A stretch of 64,000 nt of DNA from CAVVSQ01 sp963848825 (GCA_963848825.1 CAWKFA010000005.1:78392-142391); one strand, 5' to 3'; counted from the stretch's first letter, positions 25,802 to 36,742 are shown. Numbers and translations: made by a program. Notes: a model not told the origin generated them from the sequence alone.

Positions 25802-26470
25802 AATACCGAGTGAATGCAGCGCTGTCTTGAGATCCTTCTCGGCGAGCAAACCCTCTCGGTGACAACGAGCCAAGAACGTTTCAATCGCTTCGCAAACCAG
25901 TCGGCGACTCGCCAGTCTCGCGTTATGCTTGACACCCCTCTGAATCGGCGTTGTCTTAATGACGAGGTCCTGTTTCTTTTCATACTCGGCCTGGCCGGCG
26001 CGTAGCCGCTCGAAACGTTTCTGATAGCCGTCGATTACCGCGAGACAGTGTCTTGTTTCGTCCACCCAGAAGTCCACATTGGCAGCATGGCCAGCGAGTT
26101 GCTTTGCTGACAGGCCGGCGGAATGCTTGAGCGTTTTGACAAGTGCTGCACAAATGCCGTCGATGTATGACACGCGCGGCCTGGCTGGGCGCTTCTTGGA
26201 CTGGGGCAGGAGCGCTGCCCTTTTCTGAAGTGCTCGCTCGGCATCCTCCTGTCGGGCTTTGTTGGCCTTGATTTCGGACCAGAATTTATCCCATTCTTTG
26301 GTCTGCTTAGGGGATGGAATGCGTGAAATCGGAATGTCCAAAGGAACCGATTCACAGGGCCCCTGGCAAGTGGGACATTCGAACGACTCCAGCGATTGCT
26401 TACGTCGATAGGACTTGCGGCAAGTTAGACAGGTCCAAGTTCGCTTGCCCATCGTCCACTTTCTCGGCAT
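25799..26470 (-). CDS. zinc-finger hypothetical protein
   Basis: Begins MPRKWTMGKRTWTCLTCRKS (26470; 26452 is an alternative start) with two CxxC pairs, TCLTCRK and FECPTCQG, forming a zinc ribbon. A long Lys/Arg/Glu-rich helical region follows (AERALQKRAALLPQSKKRPA and RFERLRAGQAEYEKKQ). The layout suggests a nucleic-acid-binding protein. About 223 residues and intact. No family is recognised. Confidence 0.55.
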   Translation of the reverse strand: MPRKWTMGKRTWTCLTCRKSYRRKQSLESFECPTCQGPCESVPLDIPISRIPSPKQTKEWDKFWSEIKANKARQEDAERALQKRAALLPQSKKRPARPRVSYIDGICAALVKTLKHSAGLSAKQLAGHAANVDFWVDETRHCLAVIDGYQKRFERLRAGQAEYEKKQDLVIKTTPIQRGVKHNARLASRRLVCEAIETFLARCHREGLLAEKDLKTALHSLGI

Positions 26471-26641
26471 TAATTCCCGGGTCTCGCGCCAAGACGCCAA
26501 GACGCAAAGTAAACGCGCTATGCATCTCCTATTGAAACCGCGCCAGGTTGGGGTGTCAACTCGTCAGGATAGCCTGGCGTATATGGCCCGACGTGGACCA
26601 AGCTTTGGTGACGCGAGCCAAGTGCGAATTGTTTGCGGGTT

Positions 26642-27695
26642 TCACGCCACCATATCAAGCGTCAACAGGGTGCCGCTGGCGATGCCGGTTTTGGCCTTTC
26701 GGCCCACGAGAAATGAGCGCAAGGATGGCGGCAGGCCGGTGCCGGGGCGGCGGATGCCGATTGCATCCAGCGTCAGAATGGTGCCGGGGGGGATATCTTG
26801 GAGGGCGACGAGGCTTTTGCGGGCCACGGCGGCGGTGTTCTTTTCCGATTGGGCCGCGACTTTGCGGCCATCGCCGAGCGCCGACTCGATCATGTGGATG
26901 CCTCTTACCAGGGCCGTCAGTTCCGCTGGTTCCGCGGACGCTTGATGATCGGGGCCGGGCAGGGTGCGATCGAGCGTGATGTGCTTTTCGACCACGCAAG
27001 CTCCCAGCGCGACGGCTGCCAGCGACACTTCAATGCCGAGGGTATGGTCGGAGTAGCCGACCGCCACGCCGAAAGCCCTGGCCATGAGGTCCATCGCGCA
27101 GATTGCTGTCCGCCGGGTCGGCCGGATAATTGCTGACGCATTGCAGCAGAATCAACTGTTCGTTGCCGGCGGCGCGTAGGGTTTGCACGGCAGCCTCGAC
27201 TTCCGCCAGGGACGCCATGCCCGTGGACAGGATGATTGGTTTTTTCTTGAGGGCAACGTGCGTCAGCAAGGGTAGATTGGTGATCTCGCCGGAGGAAAGC
27301 TTGTAAGCGGCGACGCCCAGTTCGTCCAGGAGATCGGCGCTGGCTTCGTCAAACGGCGAGGACATAAACAGGATGCCGCGGGCGCGGGCATGTTCCCATA
27401 AATGGCGGTGGTCGGCTGCGGATAGCTCGAGGCGTCGCAACATGGCATGTTGCGATTCGTTGGTGCCGGTGTTTTTGACCTGGTAGGCAGCCTTGGCGGC
27501 GGTCGGCGTGACGAGCAGGTCGGCCCGAAAAGTCTGGAACTTGATCGCGTCGGCACCGGCGCCTGCGGCCACGTCGATAAGGCGCCGCGCCAGGTTCATA
27601 TCGCCATTATGATTGACGCCAGCTTCGGCGATGACGAAACAGGGGTAACCGGTGCCCACCTGCCGATTGTTCAGAGTGATCGCGTCCCGCGACAT
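26642..27695 (-). CDS. neuB: N-acetylneuraminate/pseudaminate synthase family (NeuB-like), one frameshift
   Basis: NeuB-type enzymes condense phosphoenolpyruvate with an N-acetyl-hexosamine sugar to make nonulosonic acids for surface glycans. The start MSRDAITLNNRQVGTGYPCF at 27695 leads into FVIAEAGVNHNGDMNLARRL and DAIKFQTFRADLL; then FMSSPFDEASADLL, AYKLSSGEI and IILSTGMASLAEVE are the barrel motifs. After a frameshift near 27100 follow GYSDHTLGIEVSLAAVALGA and VVEKHITLDRTLPGPDHQAS. The C-terminal SAF domain is VALQDIPPGTILTLDAIG. Length about 350 residues, normal. No other glycan gene is adjacent. The exact sugar product is not known. Confidence 0.87.
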
Positions 27696-27808
27696 GCGTG
27701 CCCCTCCATGGTCAGGCGAGATTGAAGTTTGGCGCGCATTCCTGGCGTTGCAGCACGTCACGCGCCTGCAGCCCTTATAGCAAAGGCCCGGCGCATGCGA
27801 CAAGTGCG

Positions 27809-29336
27809 TTATTTGCGCGGCAGGTAGCTGACCAGCGGCTCCAGCGCGTCGGCCAGCTGGTCGCACGGCACGTCGTACATCAGGTCGGTCGCGACCACCG
27901 GGTTCGGGCCCGGTCTTGCCCTTGACGCAGACGTGGGCGGCATCCACGACCTGCGCCGTTGACGCGCGAACGGCAGCCTTGCAGGCCGATGGTCGCGACC
28001 TGGTGCATGCCGCAGCTGGCCGGGCAGCCCGACCAGTGAATCGTCAGCGGCAGCAGCTTGCGCCCGGCCGTGCGCCGCTCCAGCTCCTGGGCCACCTCGA
28101 TGGCGTAGCCCTTCGTCTCGATCAGCGCCATGGCCGCAGTAGTCGATGCCGGTGCAGGCAGACCAGGCCGCGCATGATCGGCGACGGGTCGAAGGGCAGT
28201 TCCTTGAAGAGCGGCTCGTCGGTCAGGGCGCCGATGCGCGTTCTCGGGGATGTTGGGGATGATCAGGTTCTGGCCCGACCGTGACGCGGATGTCGCCGTT
28301 GCCGTAGCGCTCGGCCAGGTCGGCGACGCCGCGCATCTGCGCCGTGGTGATGCGGCCGACCGGCACGAGCAAGCCGACGTAGTACAGCGGCGGGCCCTCG
28401 TCATGGTGCGGCGCGCTTCTGCGGGTGGATGCCGAGGTGATCGACGTGGTGCTTCTTGCGCATGTCGGTGCCGGCCTTGAGCAGCGGCTGGCCCAGGCGG
28501 CGCTGCCAGCTCGCGCGCGGAACCAGGCGATGCCGCGGTCCTCGATCAGGAACGCCAGCCGGGCGCGGACCCGCGTGGCCCGCGAGCCGTGGTCGCGGAA
28601 GATGCGCGTGATCTCCGCGCACAGCGCGGGCGGCGTCCTCCGGCCGGACGAAGACGTCGAGCGGCGTCGCCGGCCGGTAGCCGCCCGAACCCTGCTTGCC
28701 GCCGACCAGCACGTTGAAGCCGTTGACCTGCTGGCCGTCCAGCTCGCGGTACGCCGGCACCAGGCCGATGTCCTGCGTCTCGGGGTGGCAGCAGTTCTCC
28801 AGGCAGCCGGTGATCGTCACGTTGAACTTGCGCGGCAGGTTGGTGAACTCCTTGTTGCCGACGAGCATGTCGTTGAACTCGCGGATGACCGGCGTGGCGT
28901 CGAGCAGCTCGTGCGGCGTCAGGCCCGCGACCGGGCAGCCGCAGACGCCGCGGACGTTGTCCATGCCGGTCTGCTTGCTGTGCAGGCCGACCTCTTCCAG
29001 GCGCCGCCAGATGTCCGGCACGTCGCCCAGCGTGAACCAGCGCATCTGGATCTGCTGCCGCGTCGTCAGGTCGCAGAAGCCCTTGCCGTACTCGTCGGAC
29101 AGGTCGGCGATGACGCGGAACTGGCGGGCGTTGGTCTGGCCGGCTTCCAGGCGCAGCGCGGAGCATGAAGTTGCCGGGCGTCGGCTTGCGGAAGAACAGG
29201 CCGTGCCACTTGGAGCGCTGCTTGTCGTCCTCGGTCATCTCCTGCCAGTTGTTGTGCGCGGCCAGCCGGCAGAACGTCCGGCAGGCAGTCGAGGCCGTCC
29301 TTCTCCTGCTTCATCAGCTCGATCTTGTTCACGTTC
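27809..29336 (-). pseudogene. nirA: ferredoxin-type nitrite/sulfite reductase (NirA-like), many frameshifts
   Basis: Siroheme-[4Fe-4S] nitrite reductases reduce nitrite to ammonium. Recognisable pieces in order are VNKIELMKQEKDGLDCLPD, MTEDDKQRSKWHGLFFRKPT, MRWFTLGDVPDIWRRLEEVG, TGMDNVRGVCGCPVAGL, the half-domain NVTITGCLENCCHP, a CTGIDYC-like site, and SGCPASCG, whose cysteines bind the iron-sulfur cluster. It ends with LADALEPLVSYLPRK and TAA at 27809. At least five frame changes occur. The DNA is more GC-rich than its neighbours, with G/C in nearly every third position. Real decay, foreign origin and sequencing error are all possible. The junction with the next gene is blurred by frameshifts. 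Confidence 0.75.
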
Positions 29337-30793
29337 CTGCGTCTTGGCCTGCGACGCCGGCGCGTACAGGTCGATGAGCTGGCCAGCAGCGGCTGGCAGG
29401 TGCCGCAGCCGGTGCCGGCCTTGGTGCACTCGCCGAGGGCCGCGACGGTGCATTTGCCGGCCTGGATGGCGGCGACGATGCTGGCCCTTGGAGACGGTGT
29501 TGCAGTTGCAAATCTGCGTGTCGTCGGCGCAGGCCCAGCAGGTCGGCGTCGCCGCCGGCCTCCAGCAAGCATCGCGGGCGTTGCCGTCAGCGAGCAGGTC
29601 GAGGGCCGGCTCGGCGAGCGGCTCGCCTTCCTTGAACAGCCGCAGCAGCTTGCCGCTCGGGTCGCCCGGCCCGAGCAGGATGGCGCCGACCAGTCGATTG
29701 TCGCGGAGGACCAGCTTCTTGTAGACGCCCTGCGCCGGGTCGAGATGGCTGACGACCTCGCAGTCCGGCCCGATGGCCGTCGACCTCGCCCATCGAGGTC
29801 AGATCGACGCCCATGACCTTGAGCGTGGTCGCCAGGCGCGAGCCCGGTATAGACGGCGTCGGGCTTGGCCTCGGTGAGCGACGTCGGCCAGGACGCGGGC
29901 CTGTTCGTAGAGCGGGATCGACGAGGCCGTAGAGCCTGCCGCGGTGCTGGGCACATTCGCCGACGGCGAAGATGGTCGGGTCGCTGGTGCGCAGCTGGTC
30001 ATCGACGACGATGGCCCGCTCGACGGCCAGCCCGGCCGCCCTGGCCTCCTCGACGTTGGGCCGGATGCCGCAGCTGATGACGACCATGTCGGTGTCGAGC
30101 GTGGTGCCGTCCTGGAAGCGCAGGCCGGTGACCTGGCCGTCGCCGAGCGAGTGCGCGTGGTGACGGTATCGAGCAGGACGCGCACGCCCATCGCTTCGAG
30201 CTTGCGCTTGAGCAGGGCGCCGGCGACCGGGTCGAGCTGCTGGACCATCAGGTGCGGGGCGACCTCGACGACGGTGACTTCGAGGCCGTGACTGAGCAGG
30301 CCGCGCGCCGCTTCCAGCCCGAGCAGGCCGCCGCCGATGACCACGGCGCGGTCGCAGTCCTGGGCGTAGGCGCCGATGGCGGCGCAGTCATCCAGGGTGC
30401 GGAAGACGAAGACGCCCTGCTGCTTCGTGCCCTCCATCGGCGGCACGAACGGCCGCGAGCCGGTGGCCAGGACCAGGAGGTCGTAAGGCTCGGCGACCTT
30501 GCCGCCGCCGCCGATCACGACTTGGCTTGTCGCGGTCGATGGCTTCGGCCTTGACGCCGGCGTGGACGAAGACGCCGCGCTCTTCGTACCACTCCAGCGG
30601 GTTGAGCCAGAGCTTGCCGGGGTCTTGAAAGCCGCCGAGGACGCTGGAAAGCAGGATGCGGTTGTAGGTGCCGTGCGGCTCGGCGCCGAACATGCGGATG
30701 CTGAAAGCGGTCGGGGTGCGTGGCGAGAATTTCCTCGACGACCTTGGCGCCGGCCATGCCGGTGCCGACGACGACGAGGGCTGGGCGTGACAT
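29337..30793 (-). pseudogene. nirB: NirB-type FAD/NAD(P)H reductase with BFD [2Fe-2S] domain, many frameshifts
   Basis: Starts MSRPALVVVGTGMAGAKVVE at 30793, an FAD-binding motif. Then come GTYNRILLSSVLGGF, LLVLATGSRPFVPPMEGT, the NAD-binding VVIGGGLLGLEAARGL, and VVISCGIRPNVEEARAAGLA with FAVGECAQHRG. A C-terminal bacterioferritin-associated-ferredoxin-like [2Fe-2S] domain has QICNCNTVSKG and GTGCGTCQPLL. These match the N-terminal half of NirB, which passes electrons to the siroheme half, here provided by the adjacent NirA-like gene. The frame changes roughly every 150-300 bases. Very GC-rich. Confidence 0.75.
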
Positions 30794-30837
30794 GACAGCG
30801 CCTCCGTGGAGATTGAAGCAGAAAAGGGCGATTGGAT

Positions 30838-31494
30838 TTACTTGATCGCAGCGCGAACGAAGGGAGAGGAGAACTCAAGAGCAATTGGCGTGCCGGGCAA
30901 CTCGGGTCGCCGGGGTTGATTCCGCTTGTGAACCCAGAGTGAACGTCTGTAACAACTTACGCAAGACACGTAAGGATGCGGCATCAGGCGGCTTGCCGGC
31001 CTGCTGCTTAGTATCAAGGCAGAACTTGAACGAAGCTCACCATTTTTTTGCGCCAACAGGAATAACAAGCTGATCAGCAGGATGGCCGCCAGGCCAACGC
31101 CGACATTCACATAAGGGAACCGGGTAAACTCTTCCCTGGTCGGGCCAACGCTGATGGTCTCAGGGGGAACGCTCGGCACTGCCAGGGTTCCTGGCACCGT
31201 GATGGCAATCGTTTTACGATGGCCCATGCCCGCTTCAACAACCACGCGATACTGTCCCGGCGCGGGCGCGGGAAACGAACACAAACCCTTCACGTCCGTC
31301 TTGCCCGTGCTCACGATTTTGTCCGCGCCATCGTGGATTTCGACGAGTGCATTGACAGCGGGTGTGTCGTCATCGAAATAGGCCTCTATCGAAACCTTGC
31401 CGTTCTTGAGGCTGCACTCCGCTCCCAGGGCATGGGCCCAGGTGGCACCGGAATTAAGCAACAGTAGTCCTGTCGCCAAAAGACATAGCCGCAT
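30838..31494 (-). CDS. secreted/membrane-anchored hypothetical protein with Ig-like domain
   Basis: The start at 31494 (MRLCLLATGLLLLNSGATWA) gives a signal peptide. The mature part has a small beta-sandwich-like domain (VSIEAYFDDDTPAVNALVEI, TDVKGLCSFPAPAPGQYRVV) resembling DUF4198/CbiL-type carboxypeptidase-regulatory-like domains often linked to metal uptake. A transmembrane helix follows (VGVGLAAILLISLLFLLAQ). The sequence after the helix is unlike the rest and may follow a frameshift, so the true stop could lie near 31020. Confidence 0.55.
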   Translation of the reverse strand: MRLCLLATGLLLLNSGATWAHALGAECSLKNGKVSIEAYFDDDTPAVNALVEIHDGADKIVSTGKTDVKGLCSFPAPAPGQYRVVVEAGMGHRKTIAITVPGTLAVPSVPPETISVGPTREEFTRFPYVNVGVGLAAILLISLLFLLAQKNGELRSSSALILSSRPASRLMPHPYVSCVSCYRRSLWVHKRNQPRRPELPGTPIALEFSSPFVRAAIK

Positions 31495-31601
31495 GACAAT
31501 ACCCAGGGGATCACTTAAACGCGTGCAGGACCAGGACGCAACCGGACTGCTTGAATTCATACAATAAGTTTGCGGAAAATCGTCAATCTCCAGGATTTCG
31601 C

Positions 31602-32542
31602 ATGAAAACTCTCGCCGAGCTGCAGGCCGTTTACCATCTGCCGTTGCCGGAACTAATGTTTCGCGCAGCTTCCGTGCATCGCCAGCACCACGACGCGGCC
31701 GACATCCAGCGCTGTGCCCTCTTGAGCGTCAAGACGGGAGGCTGCGCCGAGGATTGTGGCTATTGCGCGAAGCGCGCACTTCAAGACGGCAGTGCCGGCC
31801 ACGCCGCTCATGAGTGTCGACGACGTCCGCGCCAGGGCGATTCAGGCCAAGGAGCGGGGTGCGACCCGTTTCTGCATGGGCACAGCCTGGCGCGAACCCA
31901 AGGACGGACCGCAATTCGAACGCATTCTCGACATGGTCCGCGTCGTGCGCGACCTCGACATGGAAGCATGCGTCACCCTCGGCATGCTCTCGGCCAAACA
32001 GGCCGAGCGACTGGCGGAGGCGGGCCTGACAGCCTACAACCATAACCTCGATACGTCGCGCCGCCATTATCCCAACGTGATCACCACGCGCACCTACGAC
32101 GAGCGCCTGCGCACCCTGGCGGAAGTTCAAAAGGCCGGCATAGCAGTTTGCTGTGGCGGCATTCTCGGCATGGGCGAAAATGAGGACGATCGCTTGATGC
32201 TGCTTGCTGAGCTGGCGCATCTCGAGCCGCCGCCCGAAAGCATTCCGATCAACTGCCTGGTGCCAATCGCCGGCACGCCCCTCGAAAACGCTCAACCCGT
32301 CGATGGGGTCGAACTCGTTCGCCTGGTAGCGACGACGCGACTCGCCTTCCCCAAGGCGCGCGTACGCCTCAGTGCGGGACGCGATAAAATGAGCCGTGAG
32401 CTGCAAATTCTCTGCTTCCTCGCCGGCGCCAACTCCATCTTCTTCGGCGACAAGCTGCTCACCGCGCCCAATCCGGATGCCGATGGCGACGCCGACCTCT
32501 TTCGCGATGGGGCTGCCGGTTTTCCAGACGAGCGCGTCATGA
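31602..32542 (+). CDS. bioB: biotin synthase BioB, frameshifted
   Basis: Radical-SAM enzyme that inserts sulfur into dethiobiotin. The SAM-cluster motif is GGCAEDCGYCAK (CxxxCxxC) near residue 53. A frame break follows at about 31775, after which SAHFKTAVPATPLMSVDDVR continues. RFCMGTAWREP, CVTLGMLSAKQAERLAEAGL, YNHNLDTSRRHYPNVITTR, CCGGILGMGE, SIPINCLVPIAGTPLE, RLSAGRDKMS and CFLAGANSIFFGDKLLT are all family motifs. In the frame as given it runs straight into BioF. In the neighbouring frame it ends MGLPVFQTSAS and TGA at 32540-32542, overlapping the BioF ATG, so a one-base error near 32505 is likely. First gene of the biotin operon. Confidence 0.92.
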
Positions 32543-33647
32543 ACCTGGAAGAGCGGTGGCAGGCTCACCTCGAAGGGCTGCGGCGCCAGGGCCGTTATCG
32601 CCAGCTTCACCAGCCCCGCGGCATCGACTTTTCGTCCAACGATTACCTCGGCTACGGCAAGCTTTTCCAGAAGAATGTCGCTGAGTTGTCACGTAGCGGC
32701 CAGGCCTCGCGGCTGCTGCGTGGCCATCACGAGATTTGGGATGAAGTCGAAACCGAACTGGCTGCCTGGCATGGCGCCGAGGCCGCCCTGATGATGACCA
32801 GCGGCTATGTGGCCAACGAGGGTCTCCTGTCCACGATCATCGAGCCGCACGACTGGGTGGCTTCGGACGAATTCAATCACGCATCGATCATCGACGGCTT
32901 GAGGCAAAGCAAGGCGGAACGCTATATCTTTCGGCATAACGACGGCGTCCACTTTCTCGATGGCGTCGCCGGAGCGAAACAGGCGCCAGGGCCCGGCCGG
33001 CACCTTTTTCTCGTGACCGAGTCGTTGTTCGGCATGGAAGGAGACGCAGCTTTCCAGCGCCTGTTGACTGACCCTGACGTTTTCACGATCGTCGACGAAG
33101 CGCATGCGACAGGGTGCCTGGGTGCGGGTGGGGTCGGCCTGGTGAGCAAGGAGTTGCGCGCGCGAATTACGTGCAGGCGACGGTGCATACTGGCGGCAAG
33201 GCCCTCGGTGTGGCCGGCGCGTATATTTGTTGCTCGCGCCTGCTCAAGGAGCTCTTGATCAACCGCTGCCGACACTTGATCTTCACGACCGCCCTGCCGC
33301 CGGCGCTGGGTTCGTGGTGGCTCGATGCCTTGCAGCGCATGCGCCAGGACCAGGTCGCGCGCGATCGTCTCCAGGAGAATACCCATACCTTCCGACAGGC
33401 GCTGCGCCGCCACGGCATCGAACCGGCGGGAGAACACTACATTGTGCCTATTGTCATTGGCGACGATGCCGCCGCCGTGCACGCCGCCGACGCGCTGCAG
33501 CGCCAGGGCTTCGACGTGCGCGCCATCAGGCCCCCAACGGTCCCGCCAGGTACAGCCCGGCTGCGCGTGGCCATCCACGCCGACCATGCGCAAGCTACCC
33601 TGATCGCGCTCGCGGACGCCATCGCCCTTACCCTCCAACTCAAATAA
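32539..33647 (+). CDS. bioF: 8-amino-7-oxononanoate synthase BioF, one frameshift
   Basis: PLP enzyme joining pimeloyl thioester and alanine. Starts MNLEERWQAHLEGLRRQGRY. GIDFSSNDYLGYGK, SGQASRLLRGHHEIWDEVE, MMTSGYVANEGLLSTI, DEFNHASIIDGLRQSKAE, VTESLFGMEGD and TIVDEAHATGCLGAGG follow. After a break near 33165 come VHTGGKALGVAGAYICCS, containing the PLP lysine, and FTTALPPALGSWW. Corrected length is about 369 residues. Its ATG overlaps the BioB stop. Confidence 0.92.
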
Positions 33648-33654
33648 CTCCTCC

Positions 33655-34323
33655 ATGATGACCGATTTGCTCATCCTTGGCACGGACACCGATGCGGGCA
33701 AAACTACCTTCGCCCTTTTGTGGCTGGCGGCATTTGGAGAGGACTATGTTTATTGGAAGCCGGTCGAAACCGGCCCTTCCGACACCAGCAGCATCGCCTC
33801 GTTGGTGCCGACGGCACGCATGGCCCCTCAATTGCAAACCTTTGGCAAGCCCGTGGCACCGCCGTTGGCGGCTCGCGAAGAAGGTAAAACCATAGCCTCC
33901 GCCGCAGGGCTTGCCGCCCAGCGCCCCGCTTCCCCCGTTTGCTTATCGAATCGTTCGGCGGCCCTTTTTCCCCGCTAAACGAGTCGGAACTGCAAATCGC
34001 TCTCATCCGCGCTCGATTGCCCTTCCATCCTGGTGGCCAATTCCTCGTTGGGCGTCATCGGCAGGACCTTACAGTGTCTGGAGGCGCTCGAGGGGCACGG
34101 CCATCAGCCTGCCGCCGTCGTTCTCATGGGCCCAAGCGATGCCTATGCAATGGAACAAATTCGCCGCCACCGACCGCACGTGTGGGTAAGCGCCCTGACG
34201 CCGCCCGCCGAATGGACTCCGGCCGGCATCGGGCAGAGCGCTGCTGAACAGCGCCGCGGAGCTGGCGCTTCTGCGAGAAAGCCTGTCTTTCAGGGAGACC
34301 GCCACGGACCTCGTCGCGCGTGA
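33655..34323 (+). CDS. bioD: dethiobiotin synthetase BioD, frameshifted
   Basis: ATP-dependent carboxylase closing the ureido ring. MTDLLILGTDTDAGKTTFAL contains the P-loop; YWKPVETGPSDTSS and a PVAPPLAAREEG stretch follow, typical of BioD. Frame breaks lie near 33930 (then LLIESFGGPFSPLNES) and near 34030 (then LVANSSLGVIGRTLQCLEAL and VVLMGP). Corrected length is about 220 residues. Located between bioF and bioA in the same orientation. Confidence 0.85.
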
Positions 34324-34327
34324 CCAG

Positions 34328-35558
34328 GTGGCCGTCTGGCATCCCTACACCTCATTGCGTGAGGTGGAGGCACCGCGGGTTTGCGTCGGCGCCCGCGATG
34401 AGTTTTTGTATTTGGCGGATGGTACTTGCCTGATTGACGGCATCTCGTCATGGTGGACCATCTTGCATGGGCATCGCTATCCGCCGCTGATGGCGGCCTT
34501 GCGGACCGCCGCGGCCGTGATCGATCATGTCCATTTCGCCGGTATCACGCACTCCGCCGCGGTGGAGTTGGCCGAGTTATTGCTGAGTACCATGCCCTGG
34601 CGCGGCGGGCGGGTCTTCTATTCGGACAATGGCAGCACAGCGGTCGAAGTGGCGCTCGAAAATGGCGTACCAGTATTGGTGCCATAAAAATGAGCCCCAA
34701 CGGACGCGGTTTGTCGGCTTCGAACATGCTTACCATGGGGACACCTTCGGCGCGATGGCGGTCGGCCGCGATCCGCTGTTTTTCGGGCGCTTCGAGCCGC
34801 TGCTCTTCAATGCGGCACTCCTGCCACTCGACGAAGATAGTCTGGACGCTTACTTGCGTGCTCACGGTGACTCGGTGGCCGCCGTCATCCTGGAACCGCT
34901 CGTGCAGGGAGCCGGCGGCATGCGCATGCACAGTGCCGAGAAACTGCGAGCGCTCTGTCGCCACGACCCAAAAGCACGGCGTGCTGTTCATCGCGGACGA
35001 GGTAATGACCGGAGGCGGCCGGCTCGGGCCACTGTCGGGCGCACCAGGCGGCAAGCATCGCGCCGGACCTGATCTGCGCGGCAAAAACGTTGGCGGGTGG
35101 CATATTATCGCTGGCCGCGACCCTGGCGGCGCCGCATGTCGTCGCTGCGTGGGACACCGACGACCGCGGCCAAACCTTTTTCCATGGGCACTCGTTTACC
35201 GCCCATCCGCTGGCATGCGCGGTCGCGGTCGCCAACTGGAAGATGTTGACAGCCGCGCCGTTGGCGGCACCGGCCGCCATGGAGGCCTTCTGGCTAGATT
35301 CGTTGCGGAACTTGCAAAACGACGCTGCGCGTCAAAGAAGTGCGTGCCTGTGGTTCCATCGTCGCGGTGGAGCTAAATGTAGAAGGGGGCTATCTCGCCG
35401 GCGTGGCCGCGCACCTGCGGCATGCGTGCCTGGCCCATGAAGTCCTGCTGCGGCCGCTGGGAAACGTGCTCTACGCCCTGCCCCCGCTGGCCACAGGGCT
35501 AGCATCTCTGGAACGGATCGCGCACGCGATGACCATGGCCGTGCAATCGATTCCCTGA
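34328..35558 (+). CDS. bioA: adenosylmethionine-8-amino-7-oxononanoate aminotransferase BioA, frameshifted
   Basis: PLP aminotransferase making 7,8-diaminononanoate. AVWHPYTSLREVEAPRVCVG is the hallmark N-terminus; the start is probably GTG at 34328, though it may lie further upstream. DGISSWWTILHGHRYP, HVHFAGITHSAAVELAELLL and VFYSDNGSTAVEVAL follow. After breaks near 34670, 34965, 35085 and 35325 come GFEHAYHGDTFGAMAVG, ILEPLVQGAGGMRMH, LFIADEVMTGGGR, FFHGHSFTAHPLACAVA and LLRPLGNVLYALPPL. Last gene of the operon. Confidence 0.88.
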
Positions 35559-35581
35559 GAACGTTTCGGACACCTTTTTCC

Positions 35582-35876
35582 TCACGCGGCGAGGCGACCC
35601 GGATCGGGTGCTTCGCTCAGGCGCGTTTCCGCGGTACGTTCCCCATTGCAGTTGTAGAACAGAATACGATTTTCATCGCCTGCCCAGACGGCATAGGTCT
35701 TTTGCAGGCGTGGCCCCTGGGCTTGAAAGAACAGGCCGCAAGGCACGCCGCGCCGCGTAATGATTGCCTTCAACAGGGGTGTTTGCAGGGGGTCGAGACA
35801 ATCCGGTTCGCATAATTTGTTGCAGAACATGTTGTGATAGTTGTTCAAACGTTGGCAGACATGCGACGCTTTCCAT
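35582..35876 (-). CDS. small conserved hypothetical protein, one frameshift
   Basis: Starts MESVACLPTFEQ at 35876 and, after a one-base break near 35855, reads RLNNYHNMFCNKLCEPDCLD. It ends with PQTYAVW-type core sequence (LFFQAQGPRLQKTYAVWAGD, then ENRILFYNCNGERTAETRLS). About 95 residues; soluble. The pattern looks like a planctomycete-specific small protein, but I know no function. Confidence 0.5.
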
Positions 35877-35977
35877 TACGTGTTAACCTCTCAGAAGTAG
35901 AATCAAGCGTCCCCGCGGTCCTTTATCGGCTCAAAGGTCGGCGGGATAGAGCCCGGAAAAATGATTCAAGGCAAGAT

Positions 35978-36449
35978 TTACCACTTGCGTAGTTGGCGCA
36001 AGGTTTCGTAAAGGACAATGCCGGTGGCAGTGGCCAGGTTGAGACTGCGGACTTTGCCGGAGTGCATCGGAATAGTCAATGCGCGACTGCCGAGCTGCGC
36101 AATCATATCCTTGGGCAGTCCATGCGTCTCATTGCCGAATAAAAGACAATCTCCCTCGCGATAGTCGACTTGTGTGTAGCTGGTGGTCACATGAGCGCTA
36201 AAACCGAAAATCCGTTCCATATCGCCGCCTTGCACTGCACCGCGCTTCTTCAAAATGGCTAAAAGATTCATGCAGACGAATGTCCACGGCATCCCAGTAG
36301 TCGAGGCCGGCACGACGCAGCGAACGATCATCGATGAGAAAGCCCAGGCGTCCGATAAGGTGCAAGGCCGTGTTCGTCGCCGCGCACAGGCGGGCAATGT
36401 TGCCGGTATTCGGCGGGATCTGCGGCTCCAGTAGCGCGATGTGCATCAT
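35978..36449 (-). CDS. trmL: tRNA (cytidine(34)-2'-O)-methyltransferase TrmL, one frameshift
   Basis: SPOUT methyltransferase that 2'-O-methylates the wobble base of tRNA-Leu. MMHIALLEPQIPPNTGNIAR, LCAATNTALHLIGRLGF and RAGLDYWD form motif 1. After a break near 36265 come DCLLFGNETHGLPKDM and IPMHSGKVRSLNLATATGIV, the SAM-binding trefoil knot motifs 2 and 3. Corrected length about 155 residues, normal for TrmL. Confidence 0.9.
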
Positions 36450-36742
36450 GGGTTCACCTGGGAAGTAAAAAGTGGCCGCACGCCGAAAAGGTCCCGATGC
36501 CCCTTCCGATCGTAGCGATTAATCCGTCTCCAGGGCCTGTTCGGTCATACGCCCGGGGTTTTTCGCGTAAACCATGCCATGGGCATTCCTCGCTGGACCG
36601 TTTCCGAAGGTAGGATGCGGTGGAATGCGCGCCGTGCATGTCTTATTGGTCGGCGCCGCACGCGCCTAGCCTTGGACTGTCCTAGCCTTGGACTGTGCGT
36701 CGCGGAAGTTTGTCTCGATACACCCCGGAAGCTCAGGTCGAT
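36450..36742. other. intergenic region between trmL and ftsK
   Basis: The region between divergent genes, where both promoters are expected. A 16-base sequence CCTAGCCTTGGACTGT occurs twice in direct tandem at about 36665-36697, just upstream of ftsK. No gene seen. Confidence 0.4.

Noticed and set aside
31756..33258. True BioB-BioF fusion protein
   Set aside because: A stop codon overlapping the BioF ATG exists in the adjacent frame, so a one-base error is more likely. Kept only as a finding to check.
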